From Amaurobius ferox (Eukaryota > Arthropoda > Arachnida > Araneae > Amaurobiidae): 64,000 nt of DNA. How positions within the stretch are numbered: position 1 is the stretch's first letter; each line of letters begins with the position of its first letter. A program made the translations under genes and the position numbers. The notes under the pieces are model-generated. The model searched no databases. It saw nothing but the letters and a program-made list of their open reading frames with translations, and was not told where the DNA came from. This document shows, one piece after another, positions 48,043 through 59,142 of this stretch. The stretch spans positions 33,017,984 through 33,081,983 of the forward strand of contig OX578155.1 of assembly GCA_951213105.1 (NCBI GenBank). Reading direction: 5' to 3'.

Positions 48043-48550
48043 ATCGAATTTGAGCATTTTCAAAAACATGGATTTAAAAACATTACTATTTCTATTCTAG
48101 ACATTATACCAAATCTTTATCATTGATTAATTTCAGAAAACAATTATATAATCCAACACAAATGTCTATTCCCTTATGGTATGAATCAACTTCTTCTTAA
48201 TCAAAACATTGTCAAAAAAATCCTTCGCTGACTAAACACCACAACTTTTATCAATATACAGCATCATTAAACTTCAAACAATGTTAATCATTCTAAAAAT
48301 TCCAAATGCATTAAAAGAGGTAGTAAGGCCAATAAATATACTAGCAATAATTCAAACTTTCTTTACATAAAAACTAAAATCATTAAGCTTTTAAATCTAT
48401 ATGAAGCATCATTCAATATAACTGAATGTAAAACCTGGATTTTTGCTATTAAGAGAAAACTTCTTAACACTGTTAATAATACCACGTAGCTTAATGCCTG
48501 CTAATGTTCAACCTGCTATCCCTCCCTCTAAGTCTTATTGTGTAATTAAC
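48043..48550 (+). pseudogene. Naiad-type polyprotein, GIY-YIG end and linker (piece 2)
   Basis: Read from the LINE junction: EFEHFQKHGFKNITISILD, a stop, then LISENNYIIQHKCLFPYGMN (the C-terminal part of a GIY-YIG domain, with the glutamate in SENNYI). The linker FLYIKTKIIKLLNLYEASF and WIFAIKRKLLNTVNN follows. The frame joins sensibly to YIGQT at 44215 once the LINE and one TSD copy are removed. Several stops are present. Confidence 0.68.
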
Positions 48551-48634
48551 TTTTCAAACCGCAAAAAGAAACACATCCACAATAGAAGGTCTTTATTATT
48601 TCACTTCCTCAAGACGTACAACATTTTAAAACAG

Positions 48635-48676
48635 GCCATAGCGCTTTCGAGCATAAGTATGCCCTTCATCAGTGGC
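48635..48676 (-). ncRNA. Hammerhead ribozyme motif, left Penelope copy
   Basis: Same 42 bases as 55601-55642 on the opposite strand: GCCA, CTGATGA (48666-48672), stem II GGGCAT/ATGCTC, GAAA, GCGC, TA and TGGC closing stem I. It lies about 70 bases from the 3' edge of the element. Confidence 0.78.
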
Positions 48677-48827
48677 TACACGGAAATAAAGTTTGAATCG
48701 TTCATATATAGACCAGATATAGCGACAAAATTTGCATAAATACAATCCACAAAAGAATCTACGTCTAAACAAGGATACCGTAAACAATATTTCAAAAAAA
48801 AAATTTTAACAACCAAAGAACAGCATA

Positions 48828-50786
48828 TCAAATTATAAAATCAATATCAGAATTACAATATAATATCAGAAACAGGGGGGCAATCAAGCATAATCCCCAA
48901 AAAAGGAAGACGTCAAAGATAACTTTGCAGAGACTTTTTTTAGAGGAAAGAGGATGGTAAGAATTAGCAGGAATACAAGAATTAGTAAAAGAAGGTTTAC
49001 GGAAAACCGAGGTTTGAAAACCAGTAGCAGAACGGGTGACCAGTACATCCAAAAAAGGCAAAGAACCATTAGCTTCATATTCGACAGTAAATTTGATAGA
49101 AGGATAAAAATCATTAACTTTTGACAAAAGAAAAGAAAGATCTTCCAAATCACTATCCCAAACAATAAACACATCATCCACAAAACGGCACCAAAGAGAG
49201 GGGGATTTGGATGAAAAAGGCAAAATCTCATTCTCGAGTTCCTGCAAAACCGCCTCGGCGAAAATACCAGATAAAGGGCTATCCATAGGGGCACCACAGG
49301 TTTGAAGATAAATAGCATCATGGAAACCAAAATAATTTGTCTCCGCAACAATATTCAAAGCAGAAGTGATTGCGTCGATGGTAGGAGTTTTAAAATTATG
49401 GTTATGTAGTTTTTTGATAGTAATTTCAATAGCATTGTCAACGGGTATATTAGGAAATAAAGAAACAACATCAAAACTATGCAAGGTACTATTAGTTTTA
49501 AATTTAGTATTGTATAGAATATTAATGAAATTTTCAGTAGAACTGATAGAAAATTTATGGTTATTAAAAAAAGGTTTTAAGAAGAAGGCAAGGGATTTTT
49601 CTAAAAAATAAGTAGGCCCACAACATTTGGAAACAAAGGGACGCATAGGATGATTAGGTTTATGAAGTTTAATTTGACCAAAGAACTTAGGGAGTTGATG
49701 AGAAGTACGGAAAATAGCAGATTTAACATTGGGAGGAAGATCGTTACAATTTTTAAGTTTTGCGATTCTAGCATTAATCTTATTGATCGGGAATTTTTTA
49801 ACCTGAATGCATTCCATCTCATCAATACACTTCCGCATTGAATTTACATAATCAATTTTATTGGTAAGAACAAGTTGCTTAGTCTTGTCAGCACATAAAA
49901 TGACAAGTTCGGGATTAGATCTAAGTTTTTTAATTTCCGCGAGTTCAGTATTCAGAGAAATATTAGAACTAGAATGTTTATTATTTTTAAGCTTTTTCTC
50001 ATTTTGGAACGCAAAAATAGACCGATACATGACAAAACGGCCACGATCCCTATGGGGCTGAGCCACGCTAAGAAGAGCACCTTCCACAGGGGGAATCAAA
50101 TTAATAAAATTAGAATTATTACTAGGATAAGCAAATTTAGGGCCTCTCTGAAGAGCAGTACGCTGAATGGAGGAAATATCAATGTTAGTAGAATTCACAA
50201 ACGGAAAGGATAGAGATTTTTTAAGCGGAGAAAAAATTTTTGGTTTTAAGGCAAGAATTTCATTACGGGTATATTTAAACACAGGGTGCAGAGAAGGGAG
50301 GGGAGTATCATCCAAGAGAATAGCCTAACCGGTAGAAAAATTAGAAATAGGAGGGTACAAATGCATTTTTCTAGGGAAGTTAAATCTTTTAAACTGGTTT
50401 TTCCAACCAAAAAGTTTTCTATCGTGCCGAGTTTCAATATCGGAACGGATTTGAGAAAGCCGAGAATAAATATATTCAAAAAAAGAATTAACAACTACAG
50501 GATTTGCACAGGCAACAAATTCCCTATGCCAAAAATAACAAGAGCGTTCACAAACACCAATTTCAGAACGGAGTTCCCGAATGGAACTACAAAGCAATTT
50601 AAATTCTGCACGCTGAATAATGCGTACTTCAGAAAAACTATGAACTGATTTTTTAATGAAGCAGGAAGGGGGAACCATAAGTACTTTTTTACAATACATA
50701 AGCAATTTAAGTCGACATAGCAATTTTGTTAACTTTAATTTAAATTTAAACAATTTATTACACGAAAAAGATTCAAGAGATTGCAT
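48828..50786 (-). pseudogene. Penelope-type reverse transcriptase, left copy (EN-minus, one stop)
   Basis: A single frame runs from ATG at 50786 (MQSLESFSCNKLFKFKLKL) to 48828 with one TAG at 50325-50327; the right copy has CAG (Gln) there. Motifs include HKPNHPMRPFVSKCCGP, SFDVVSLFPNIPVDNA, GAPMDSPLSGIFAEAV and WCRFVDDVFIVWD, then ANGSLPFLDVLVTR. Codons after about 48935 read the 3' UTR because of the deletion. Penelope reverse transcriptases are related to telomerase. Without the endonuclease it resembles EN-minus forms only by damage. Confidence 0.9.
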
Positions 50787-51490
50787 GATACAGGCAAGAA
50801 GCCAGGGAATTCAAAATAACCCAAAAATATCCAGTTAAAACGAATAAAGCTCCAAACGAACGATCAAGACCTGAAAACACTATAAAACAAACATATATTA
50901 CATGGATAAAGGAAAATATGCGATTAAAATACCATTTAAAATTCAAGATGAGGATAAAACACCATATTTTAACATACGCCAAAAAGCATACACGTTCAAG
51001 AATAAAGGGCAATATATATGTTTCAAGCTAAAAGGCGATTCCATACAACATACATAAAAGACAAATACGGGAGATGCCAATCCCTTTCAATAATAATAAA
51101 ACAAAAGTATCACTTACAGAAAAACTCTTTTTTCGATGCTGTAAAGACTAAAAATTTCTTAAGTCAAAAGAAAGCACTTCATCTGTATTTGAAAACATCC
51201 GAAGTCTTTATATAAAACAGTGGCGAGATGAAAACCATAGGCCACGCAGATCAGCACATTCAAAGTACATCAAAGCGACACAGGCAGTCAAAGTAGCACT
51301 GTAAAGAAATGTCAGAGGCTTCCATAAAAACCAAGTCAATGCACGTAAGACTGTTCGATCCAAATACGGCAAAGTTCTTGAATAAAGTTGCATCACCAAC
51401 ACCACGTCACCAGCAGTACGTTGAGGTCCCGATGGGAACCAAAGGTCACGTCAATCCAAAATAAAGTCACGAGGGTTTGCCAGCCCCTCA

Positions 51491-51824
51491 AGGGTTTGCC
51501 AGCATAAATATGACAGAACACCTTAAAAACGGATTCCGAAGGAAACCTTCGTCTAGTCGAAAAACGCAGTTTCGAAAAATCACAAAAGCCTTTGCATTAA
51601 AGACGAGGGTTTAAAAAACCAAGGCATAAATCTCAACCAGCCCCCCGAGTCACGAGGGTTTGCCAGCCTCACGAGGGTTTGCCAGCATAAATATGACAGA
51701 ACACCTTAAAAACGGATTCCGAAGGAAACCTTCGTCTAGTCGAAAAACGCAGTTTCGAAAAATCACAAAAGCCTTTGCATTAAAGACGAGGGTTTAAAAA
51801 ACCAAGGCATAAATCTCAACCAGC
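51491..51824 (-). repeat. 183-bp tandem duplication in the Penelope 5' region
   Basis: The segment from AGGGTTTGCCAGCATAAATA to AAATCTCAACCAG occurs at 51491-51641 and 51674-51824, essentially identical. Short GGGTTTGCCAGC phrases are repeated between and before the units. Each unit includes a small inverted pair CCGAAGG/CCTTCG. It is absent from the right copy. Confidence 0.85.
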
Positions 51825-51888
51825 AAATTGTCGATGGTCATAATATAAGCAGATCAGTTGAACAATAAAACCATTTTACGGATAAAAT

Positions 51889-52008
51889 AAATAATTAATT
51901 TGGTACCACGTCTGATGTTAAATAGCAAAAAGAAACACATCCACAATAGAAGGTCTTTATTATTTCACTTCCTCAAGACGTACAACATTTTAAAACAGGC
52001 TATAGCGC
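51889..52008 (-). repeat. Inverted piece of the Penelope 3' end at the centre of the pair
   Basis: Reverse complement of about 55634-55752 (ACGTGGTACCAAATT, TATTGTGGATGTGTTTC, CCTCAAGACGTAC blocks). It stops at GCGC of the ribozyme and directly abuts a direct copy of the pre-cleavage part (52009-52114). The two pieces of one terminal repeat are thus back to back, split at the ribozyme. Confidence 0.82.
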
Positions 52009-52076
52009 AAAATTTATGCAAATTTTGTCTCTATATCTGGTCTATATATGAACGATTCAAACTTTATTTCCGTGTA

Positions 52077-52115
52077 GCCACTGATGAAGGGCATACTTAT
52101 GCTCGAAAGCGCTAT
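52077..52115 (+). ncRNA. Hammerhead motif in the 5' terminal piece, stem I not closed
   Basis: GCCA-CTGATGA (52081-52087), the same stem II, GAAA, GCGC and TA (52113-52114) as the 3' copy, but followed by TCGGGA instead of TGGC. The sequence departs from the 3' copy essentially at the expected cleavage position. This fits ribozyme-generated element boundaries, but stem I would need another partner. Confidence 0.65.
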
Positions 52116-52800
52116 CGGGACTTTATTTTGGATTGACGTGACCTTTGATTCCTATCGGGACCTCAACGTACTGCTGGTGACGTGGTGTTGGTGATGCAAC
52201 TTTATTCAAGAACTTTGCCGTATTTGGATCGAACAGTCTCACGTGCATTGACTTGGTTTTTATGGAAGCCTCTGACATTTCTTTACAGTGCTACTTTGAC
52301 TGCCTGTGTTGCTTTGATGTACTTTGAATGTGCTGATCTGCGTGGCCTATGGTTTTCATCTCGCCACTGTTTTATATAAAGACTTCGGAAGTTTTCAAAT
52401 ACAGATGAAGTGCTTTCTTTTGACTTAAGAAATTTTTAGTCTTTACAGCATCGAAAAAAGAGTTTTTCTGTAAGTGATACTTTTGTTTTATTATTATTGA
52501 AAGGGATTGGCATCTCCCGTATTTGTCTTTTATGTATGTTGTATGGAATCGCCTTTTAGCTTGAAACATATATATTGCCCTTTATTCTTGAACGTGTATG
52601 CTTTTTGGCGTATGTTAAAATATGGTGTTTTATCCTCATCTTGAATTTTAAATGGTATTTTAATCGCATATTTTCCTTTATCCATGTAATATATGTTTGT
52701 TTTATAGTGTTTTCAGGTCTTGATCGTTCGTTTGGAGTTTTATTCGTTTTAACTGGATATTTTTGGGTTATTTTGAATTCCCTGGCTTCTTGCCTGTATC

Positions 52801-55364
52801 ATGCAATCTCTTGAATCTTTTTCGTGTAATAAATTGTTTAAATTTAAATTAAAGTTAACAAAATTGCTATGTCGACTTAAATTGCTTATGTATTGTAAAA
52901 AAGTACTTATGGTTCCCCCTTCCTGCTTCATTAAAAAATCAGTTCATTGTTTTTCTGAAGTACGCATTATTCAGCTTGCAGAATTTAAATTGCTTTGTAG
53001 TTCCATTCGGGAACTCCGTTCTGAAATTGGTGTTTGTGAACGCTCTTGTTATTTTTGGCATAGGAAATTTGTTGCCTGTGCACATCCTGTAGTTGTTAAT
53101 TCTTTTTTGAATATATTTATTCTCGGCTTTCTCAAATCCGTTCCGATATTGAAACTCGGCACGATAGAAAACTTTTTGGTTGGAAAAACCAGTTTAAAAG
53201 ATTTAACTTCCCTAGAAAAATGCATTTGTACCCTCCTATTTCTAATTTTTCTACCGGTCAGGCTATTCTCTTGGATGATACTCCCCTCCCTTCTCTGCAT
53301 CCAGTGTTTAAATATACCCGTAATGAAATTCTTGCCTTAAAACCAAAAATTTTTTCTCCGCTTAAAAAACCTTTACCCTTTCCGTTTGTAAATTCTACTA
53401 ACATTGATATTTCCTCCATTCAGCGTACTGCTCTTCAGAGAGGCCCTAAATTTGCTTATCCTAGTAATAATTCTAATTTTATTAATTTGATTCCCCCTGT
53501 GGAAGGTGCTCTTCTTAGCGTGGCTCAGCCCCATAGGGATCGTGGCCGTTTTGTCATGTATCGGTCTATTTTTGCGTTCCAAAATGAGAAAAAGCTTAAA
53601 AATAATAAACATTCTAGTTCTAATATTTCTCTGAATACTGAACTCGCGGAAATTAAAAAACTTAGATCTAATCCCGAACTTGTCATTTTATGTGCTGACA
53701 AGACTAAGCAACTTGTTCTTACCAATAAAATTGATTATGTAAATTCAATGCGGAAGTGTATTGATGAGATGGAATGCATTCAGGTTAAAAAATTCCCGAT
53801 CAATAAGATTAATGCTAGAATCGCAAAACTTAAAAATTGTAACGATCTTCCTCCCAATGTTAAATCTGCTATTTTCCGTACTTCTCATCAACTCCCTAAG
53901 ATCTTTGGTCAAATTAAACTTCATAAACCTAATCATCCTATGCGTCCCATTGTTTCCAAATGTTGTGGGCCTACTTATTTTTTAGAAAAATCCCTTGCCT
54001 TCTTCTTAAAACCTTTTTTTAATAACCATAAATTTTCTATCAGTTCTACTGAAAATTTCATTAATATTCTATACAATACTAAATTTAAAACTAATAGTAC
54101 CTTGCATAGTTTTGATGTTGTTTCTTTATTTCCTAATATACCCGTTGACAATGCTATTGAAATTACTATCAAAAAACTACATAACCATAATTTTAAAACT
54201 CCTACCATCGACGCAATCACTTCTGCTTTGAATATTGTTGCGGAAACAAATTATTTTGGTTTCCATGATGCTATTTATCTTCAAACCTGTGGTGCCCCTA
54301 TGGATAGCCCTTTATCTGGTATTTTCGCCGAGGCGGTTTTGCAGGAACTCGAGAATGAGATTTTGCCTTTTTCATCCAAATCCCCCTCTCTTTGGTGCCG
54401 TTTTGTGGATGATGTGTTTATTGTTTGGGATAGTGATTTGGAAGATCTTTCTTTTCTTTTGTCAAAAGTTAATGATTTTTATCCTTCTATCAAATTTACT
54501 GTCGAATATGAAGCTAATGGTTCTTTGCCTTTTTTGGATGTACTGGTCACCCGTTCTGCTACTGGTTTTCAAACCTCGGTTTTCCGTAAACCTTCTTTTA
54601 CTAATTCTTGTATTCCTGCTAATTCTTACCATCCTCTTTCCTCTAAAAAAGCTTCTTTTTATGCTTATTTTAATCCCGCTTTTACTGTTTGTTCATCTAT
54701 CTCTGCTTTAAGTGATGAAATTGAATTCATTTTTGTCCTTGGCCATGAGGCTGCCTACTCCTTTGAGTTTATTTATAAGGTTTTCTGCCAAGTCCGCCGT
54801 AAATATACCTTTTTTAATACTAAACTTGTTGCTTTAAAAGACCGTTTGACTTATAGGTCTAGTTTTCCATAAAATCCTACGATTTTCCGCCCTTTTATCC
54901 AATTTTGTTCCGAGTTTGGTTTCAGACCTGCCCATTCTAATGTATCTTCTTTATTTAACCGTATTCGGTCTGATAAACTGGGTGATATGGATGATTTTAA
55001 AAGCTTCGCTGGGGTGTATGTTGTTCCCCTGTTGTCCTCCGATGGTATTTTTAAATTTTATATTGGAAGTACTAAACGCACTGTTGGCATCCGTTTAGCA
55101 GAACATGCTCGGGATGTCAGGGATAGTAAACTTTCTACAGCTCTTGCTCAATTGGTTGTTAAAGATAATTTTCAGCCTCTTTTTGAAAAGACTTTCCTTT
55201 TAATGCGTTGTAATAGCCCTCGTGATATTCTCCTTTTTGAATCCCTTTTTATTTATATTTACCGTAAGTCCGTTTGTAATTTTGACCCTGTTATGAATTT
55301 GAGTTACGCTTGGCGACTCATTCTCGACTCCATGCAATTCAAGTCTCTGCAAAGTTATCTTTGA
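52801..55364 (+). pseudogene. Penelope-type RT plus GIY-YIG endonuclease, one frameshift and one stop
   Basis: The N-terminal part starts MQSLESFSCNKLFKFKLKL (52801). A T-run at 53103-53108 has six Ts against seven in the left copy and shifts the frame. From there to 54872 the reverse transcriptase is open (SFDVVSLFPNIPVDNA, GAPMDSPLSGIFAEAV, WCRFVDDVFIVWD). A TAA at 54870-54872 separates it from an in-frame linker and the endonuclease GVYVVPLLSSDG, YIGSTKRTVGIRLAEHARD and LLFESLFIYIYRKSVC, with the tyrosine, arginine and glutamate of GIY-YIG. Total about 850 codons, usual for the family. Confidence 0.92.
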
Positions 55365-55600
55365 CGTCTTCCTTTTTTGGGGATTATGCTTGATTGCCCC
55401 CCTGTTTCTGATATTATATTGTAATTCTGATATTGATTTTATAATTTGATATGCTGTTCTTTGGTTGTTAAAAATTTTTTTTTCAAATATTGTTTACGGT
55501 ATCCTTGTTTAGACGTAGATTCTTTTGTGGATTGTATTTATGCAAATTTTGTCGCTATATCTGGTCTATATATGAACGATTCAAACTTTATTTCCGTGTT

Positions 55601-55642
55601 GCCACTGATGAAGGGCATACTTATGCTCGAAAGCGCTATGGC
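55601..55642 (+). ncRNA. Hammerhead ribozyme motif in Penelope 3' terminal repeat
   Basis: Stem I GCCA (55601-55604) pairs with TGGC (55639-55642). The core is CTGATGA (55605-55611). Stem II is GGGCAT/ATGCTC (55613-55618 and 55623-55628, loop ACTT), then GAAA (55629-55632). Stem III is a very short GCGC turn, and cleavage is expected after TA (55637-55638). Hammerheads with tiny stem III are known in Penelope elements and may act as dimers. Confidence 0.82.
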
Positions 55643-55762
55643 CTGTTTTAAAATGTTGTACGTCTTGAGGAAGTGAAATAATAAAGACCTTCTATTGTGG
55701 ATGTGTTTCTTTTTGCTATTTAACATCAGACGTGGTACCAAATTAATTATTTTCAAACCGCA

Positions 55763-57412
55763 TCATTGATTCCTTCAATATCACCCAACTTTTCCATCAC
55801 CTATCACATGAATTTCCAATAAAAAATATCAATATTTTTAAATCATATAAATATAATATCCCGCTCGGTAGACTTATTTCTAACTATAACCAGGTTTCAA
55901 AATCTACTGACCCATCCTCCTCAACTCCGATAAATAAAAGTAATATTTGTAATTGTCATTCCCCTGCATTGCAACCATTTATTAATACCCATTTTGGTCA
56001 TGTACTAACGGGAAACTTAGATACACTGACCTTTTCTTAAAACTCATTTTGTCATATGGAACTAAATATGGACTTCCGTCTAAAAATCATCCTAAATCTA
56101 TCATTAACACTCTCTCCCTTGATCCTGATAAATTCATCTATAAAATGTCCATTACGCATTCCATACCAATGAAAGCCTTTGTGTCTGGAAATCTAGAATT
56201 TTATCCCATGTTCAACTTAAGCTATCACATACCCATATTCCAAAGTCTAATTTTCAATTATCAAAATTAAAGCAAACCATTACAAATATGCAACAATTCT
56301 TAGTTTTTACGTATGTTGACGAAGCGGCATCGAACTATACTATTTTCTGCAAATATTTCTGCATTAAAACATTATTATTCAATTTAAATCAAATAAATAC
56401 CTTCAAATTGCAAAAAACAACCATACATGATTTAAATCGAAAACTTATTTCCAAGTACAAACAATTTTTTGATACTCATCAAAATTTAAACATTCCATAT
56501 TTAGTAATCATACCCAAATTTCGCAAGGACCCAGTGAAATTCAGCACAGTTACCAGTGGACACAAATCTTACGCAACGAAAGCTAATTAAAAACTGCTCA
56601 AATTCTTAAACAGTCTGTTTCATGAAATTTCCAAAGAACCACATTGCATCATCAGAAACAGCTTTGAACATATTCAAAAACTGAAATCCTTTGCTACCAT
56701 TGACTCCATCCAAACTTTAGATTTTAAAGATATTTTTAATAACATCATCATCAAAGATTTATTTTCTGTCATTAAACAACTCTTCGATCAATTTAAATTA
56801 AATACTCTTACTAAATATGACTCCTCTACCTTTAATAGTTTATTGCATTTTGTTTTTTTTTCACAACTATCTTCTACATGGTAATGCTGTATACCTCCAA
56901 ACGATTGGAGTACCGCAAGGATCCACTAGTAGCTCTATGCTCGCCAATATGTATCTTTATTTTCACGAAAGCAATCCACTCTGTCCACTCATAACATTTC
57001 AACTTTTCGTTACATTGATGATGTTTTTCTTTGTTTTCATACTGCACATGATTCTTTACCCACACTTAATATTTATCCATCCAATTTTGAGTTAATACCT
57101 AATGAATCCCACCCTTCCAAATCTGTAAATTATCTTGATATCACCATTTATATACAAAGTAACTCATTCAATACTACTATTTATGATAGAAGCATCAATT
57201 CAAATTTAATGTAAAATTCTTCCCTCATTATTCTTCTTGCCTTAGTAACCAAGTTTTCAAAAATCTACTTATCAGCTATTTGCTCCGCATCAAACGCCTT
57301 GATAGTAATAAGTGTATACTATCACATGTTAATCGTCTCAAAAAGTCTATGCCATATGTACAATTTTCCCACCTTATTTGTAGATCGCAGTATAAGTACG
57401 TTACTCGATAAT
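55763..57412 (+). pseudogene. Naiad-type polyprotein, reverse transcriptase (piece 3)
   Basis: Recognisable blocks in changing frames: CNCHSPALQPFINTHFGHVL then TGNLDTLTFS, MSITHSIPMKAF and YLVIIPKFRKDPVKF. The first catalytic region is ATIDSIQTLDFKDIFNNIII. The fingers/palm block is AVYLQTIGVPQGSTSSSMLA. The YIDD-type active site lies near 57010 (FRYIDDVFL), and the thumb is RIKRLDSNKCILSHVNRLKK. It ends at about 57412. The GHVLTG-type block and PQGSTSS are typical of Penelope-related RTs that carry the upstream GIY-YIG. Many stops and shifts. Confidence 0.75.
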
Positions 57413-57713
57413 AGTGGAAACACCATAAAATAAGCACCGCCCCGGCTGGCAAAAACAAAAATGTGCAAATATTACAAAAACAGTAATTACAGTTACACAA
57501 AAAAACGTGCAAAATTAAAAAAAAAACCGCCTTGACGGGTAAAGAAAGAAGTTTAAAACACTAATAAAATCATTAAGGCGGATAAAAGCAAATAAAACAA
57601 AAATAGGTTACGGCTCCAAAAACAGTGTTATCCATACTTTAAATGTTTTCGATCGTAGTGGTCACTCCTCTGTTAGTTTCTGAACTCTTGGGTTTGTCTC
57701 ACCAAAAATATAT
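57413..57713 (+). other. 3' non-coding part of the Naiad-type element
   Basis: A-rich sequence between the RT and the right terminal repeat. No gene recognised. Confidence 0.45.
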
Positions 57714-58250
57714 ACTACAACTTCCACTCTCTATGGTCTAGTTCATTCCATTGCGCCGTCGCAGTATATCGCGTGGTAAGCATTCAAGCTGGATCACATG
57801 GTGGACTCCCATGAATATTATTCACGCTGGCAGCCTTCAGACTTGTGAGTTGCCACTTTTTATTTGTATGTTTGTGCATATGTGCGCTATATTTTTCATG
57901 ACTATATGGTATTTTAAGTTGAATTTTGTCCTCTTTGGCCTTTTTTCCGTTAATGTCGTTTATTCTGTTGTTGGGCACAGATTGCATAAAATTTTAACCA
58001 CGTGTTTTTATGCATTCATAGAAACAACGGGTTTTAGTACATCTGTCTAGAATGTGCCCCTGACGACGTTTCTGGCAGATATACTATTCATTGATTTATT
58101 TTCCTTGTCCTGGCCTTTCCGTGCTCTACTTTTCCAGCCCTTCCTCGTTTCTTTCTACTTTCTGTTATTAAATACACGTTATTACATTGCCCGCGGTTTG
58201 TTATTATGTTTATTTATTTGCACTTCTGTTTTAATTATTTTAATTTATAT
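57714..58250 (+). repeat. Right terminal direct repeat (pLTR) of the Naiad-type element
   Basis: Direct repeat of 42790-43340 (see there), followed by a short TA tract. Roughly 10-15% divergence between the two by eye agrees with the decayed coding region and suggests an old insertion. Confidence 0.85.
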
Positions 58251-59140
58251 ATATACTCGTATATATATATAATTGAAGAATTTTTATTTTACTTGCATTA
58301 AACATATCTCAGATTGATCATTAATAAAAAATGTTCTATATAGCAAAAGTGAAATGAAGATGAACTAAAATGTAAATGTGACATCAGAAATACTGTACGA
58401 CAAGCCGTTGAATATTTTTAAAAAACATGATAAGTGAACATTATAAATAAAAAAGGTACTAAATTGATATAAAATACCCCTTTTTCCCTGTTCCATATAT
58501 AAGCTAAGGAATGGAATAAGAATTACATGTGGTAAAGATGGATGAAAAAAATTTCTGTAGCTACACATTAAGATGAAAGTATTTTTATATAAATCATATA
58601 TAATGCAGGTACTTAAGGTACTAATCCCCTTGATCCCTGCGTAAACATACATGGTGTGAGTGCAAGAAATAAATTTAAGAAGAAAAGTTGTAAAACAGAA
58701 ACATTGTTTTGCACGCTGAGCTAGGCCTTTTATAGCTCCCAAATTTTTTTTGTGAAATTGAATAACGTGAAAGGAATATCCGAAACCATGTACGTTATCA
58801 AAGGCCTAACATGTTTCGTTAATGCGGATTCTACGTTTCTGTGTGCATTACAGTAAATTGTATTACAGAAATAATGCACATGGCCCGACGTAGAAGAAAA
58901 TATAAATTGGATCAGATATATAAGAAATCAAATATGAAAATCAAATACAATGAAATATATCAGCGTGTGGCTAAGTATGTATAGTAGAAAACAAAGTAAT
59001 GAAAAGGTATAAGAATATATAATAATATAAATGAATTTACCCCTTGTACTACTTAACAGTTTAGCTTACGTGATACTTACTAAGCATTTTAACTCAAAAT
59101 AGATTACAGTTAATTCAATTTATATATATATATACATATA
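58251..59140. other. Gene-free AT-rich stretch
   Basis: No coding, RNA or terminal-repeat signal recognised. It ends in a TA-rich tract that received the MITE. Confidence 0.5.
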
Positions 59141-59142
59141 TA

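Larger units (their letters stand above)
48564..51888 (-). mobile_element. Penelope-like element, left copy, endonuclease deleted
   Basis: Matches the right copy but lacks about 700 bases that encode the RT C-terminus and the whole GIY-YIG domain. The junction TCTAAAAAAAGTCTCTGC (near 48925-48942) joins sequence equivalent to 54648 and 55346 of the right copy, with an A-rich junction. Its 5' region carries the 183-bp tandem duplication at 51491-51824. The left edge is the element 3' end with a hammerhead motif. Confidence 0.87.
48564..55749. mobile_element. Head-to-head pair of Penelope-like elements inserted as one unit
   Basis: TTTTCAAACCGCA occurs at 48551-48563 and 55750-55762, so the two elements share one target duplication. 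Both outer edges are element 3' ends, and the two 5' regions face each other around 51.5-52.1 kb. The arms are nearly identical over about 3 kb, apart from a deletion in the left copy and a small number of point changes. It interrupts the Naiad-type element in its linker region. Confidence 0.85.
51889..55749 (+). mobile_element. Penelope-like element, right copy, with GIY-YIG endonuclease
   Basis: Terminal pieces lie at 52009-52114 and 55537-55749, a 5' region at 52115-52800, then a polyprotein of reverse transcriptase and C-terminal GIY-YIG domain. The layout is that of endonuclease-containing Penelope elements. Two small lesions disable it (see 52801-55364). The upstream 120 bases are an inverted piece of its own 3' end. 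It is the more complete member of the pair. Confidence 0.88.
42790..58250 (+). mobile_element. Naiad-type Penelope-like element (GIY-YIG upstream of RT), split by two nested insertions
   Basis: Direct terminal repeats at 42790-43340 and 57714-58250 bracket the locus. Two TSD-bounded insertions (44309-48028 and 48564-55749) interrupt it. Without them the element is about 4.5 kb. In plus-strand order it encodes a CKTC-type cysteine cluster and GIY-YIG domain (43.9-48.3 kb), a linker and a Penelope-type reverse transcriptase (55.8-57.4 kb). An N-terminal GIY-YIG is the permuted arrangement described for Naiad elements. Stops and frameshifts are frequent. It lies between TA-rich tracts. Confidence 0.75.
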
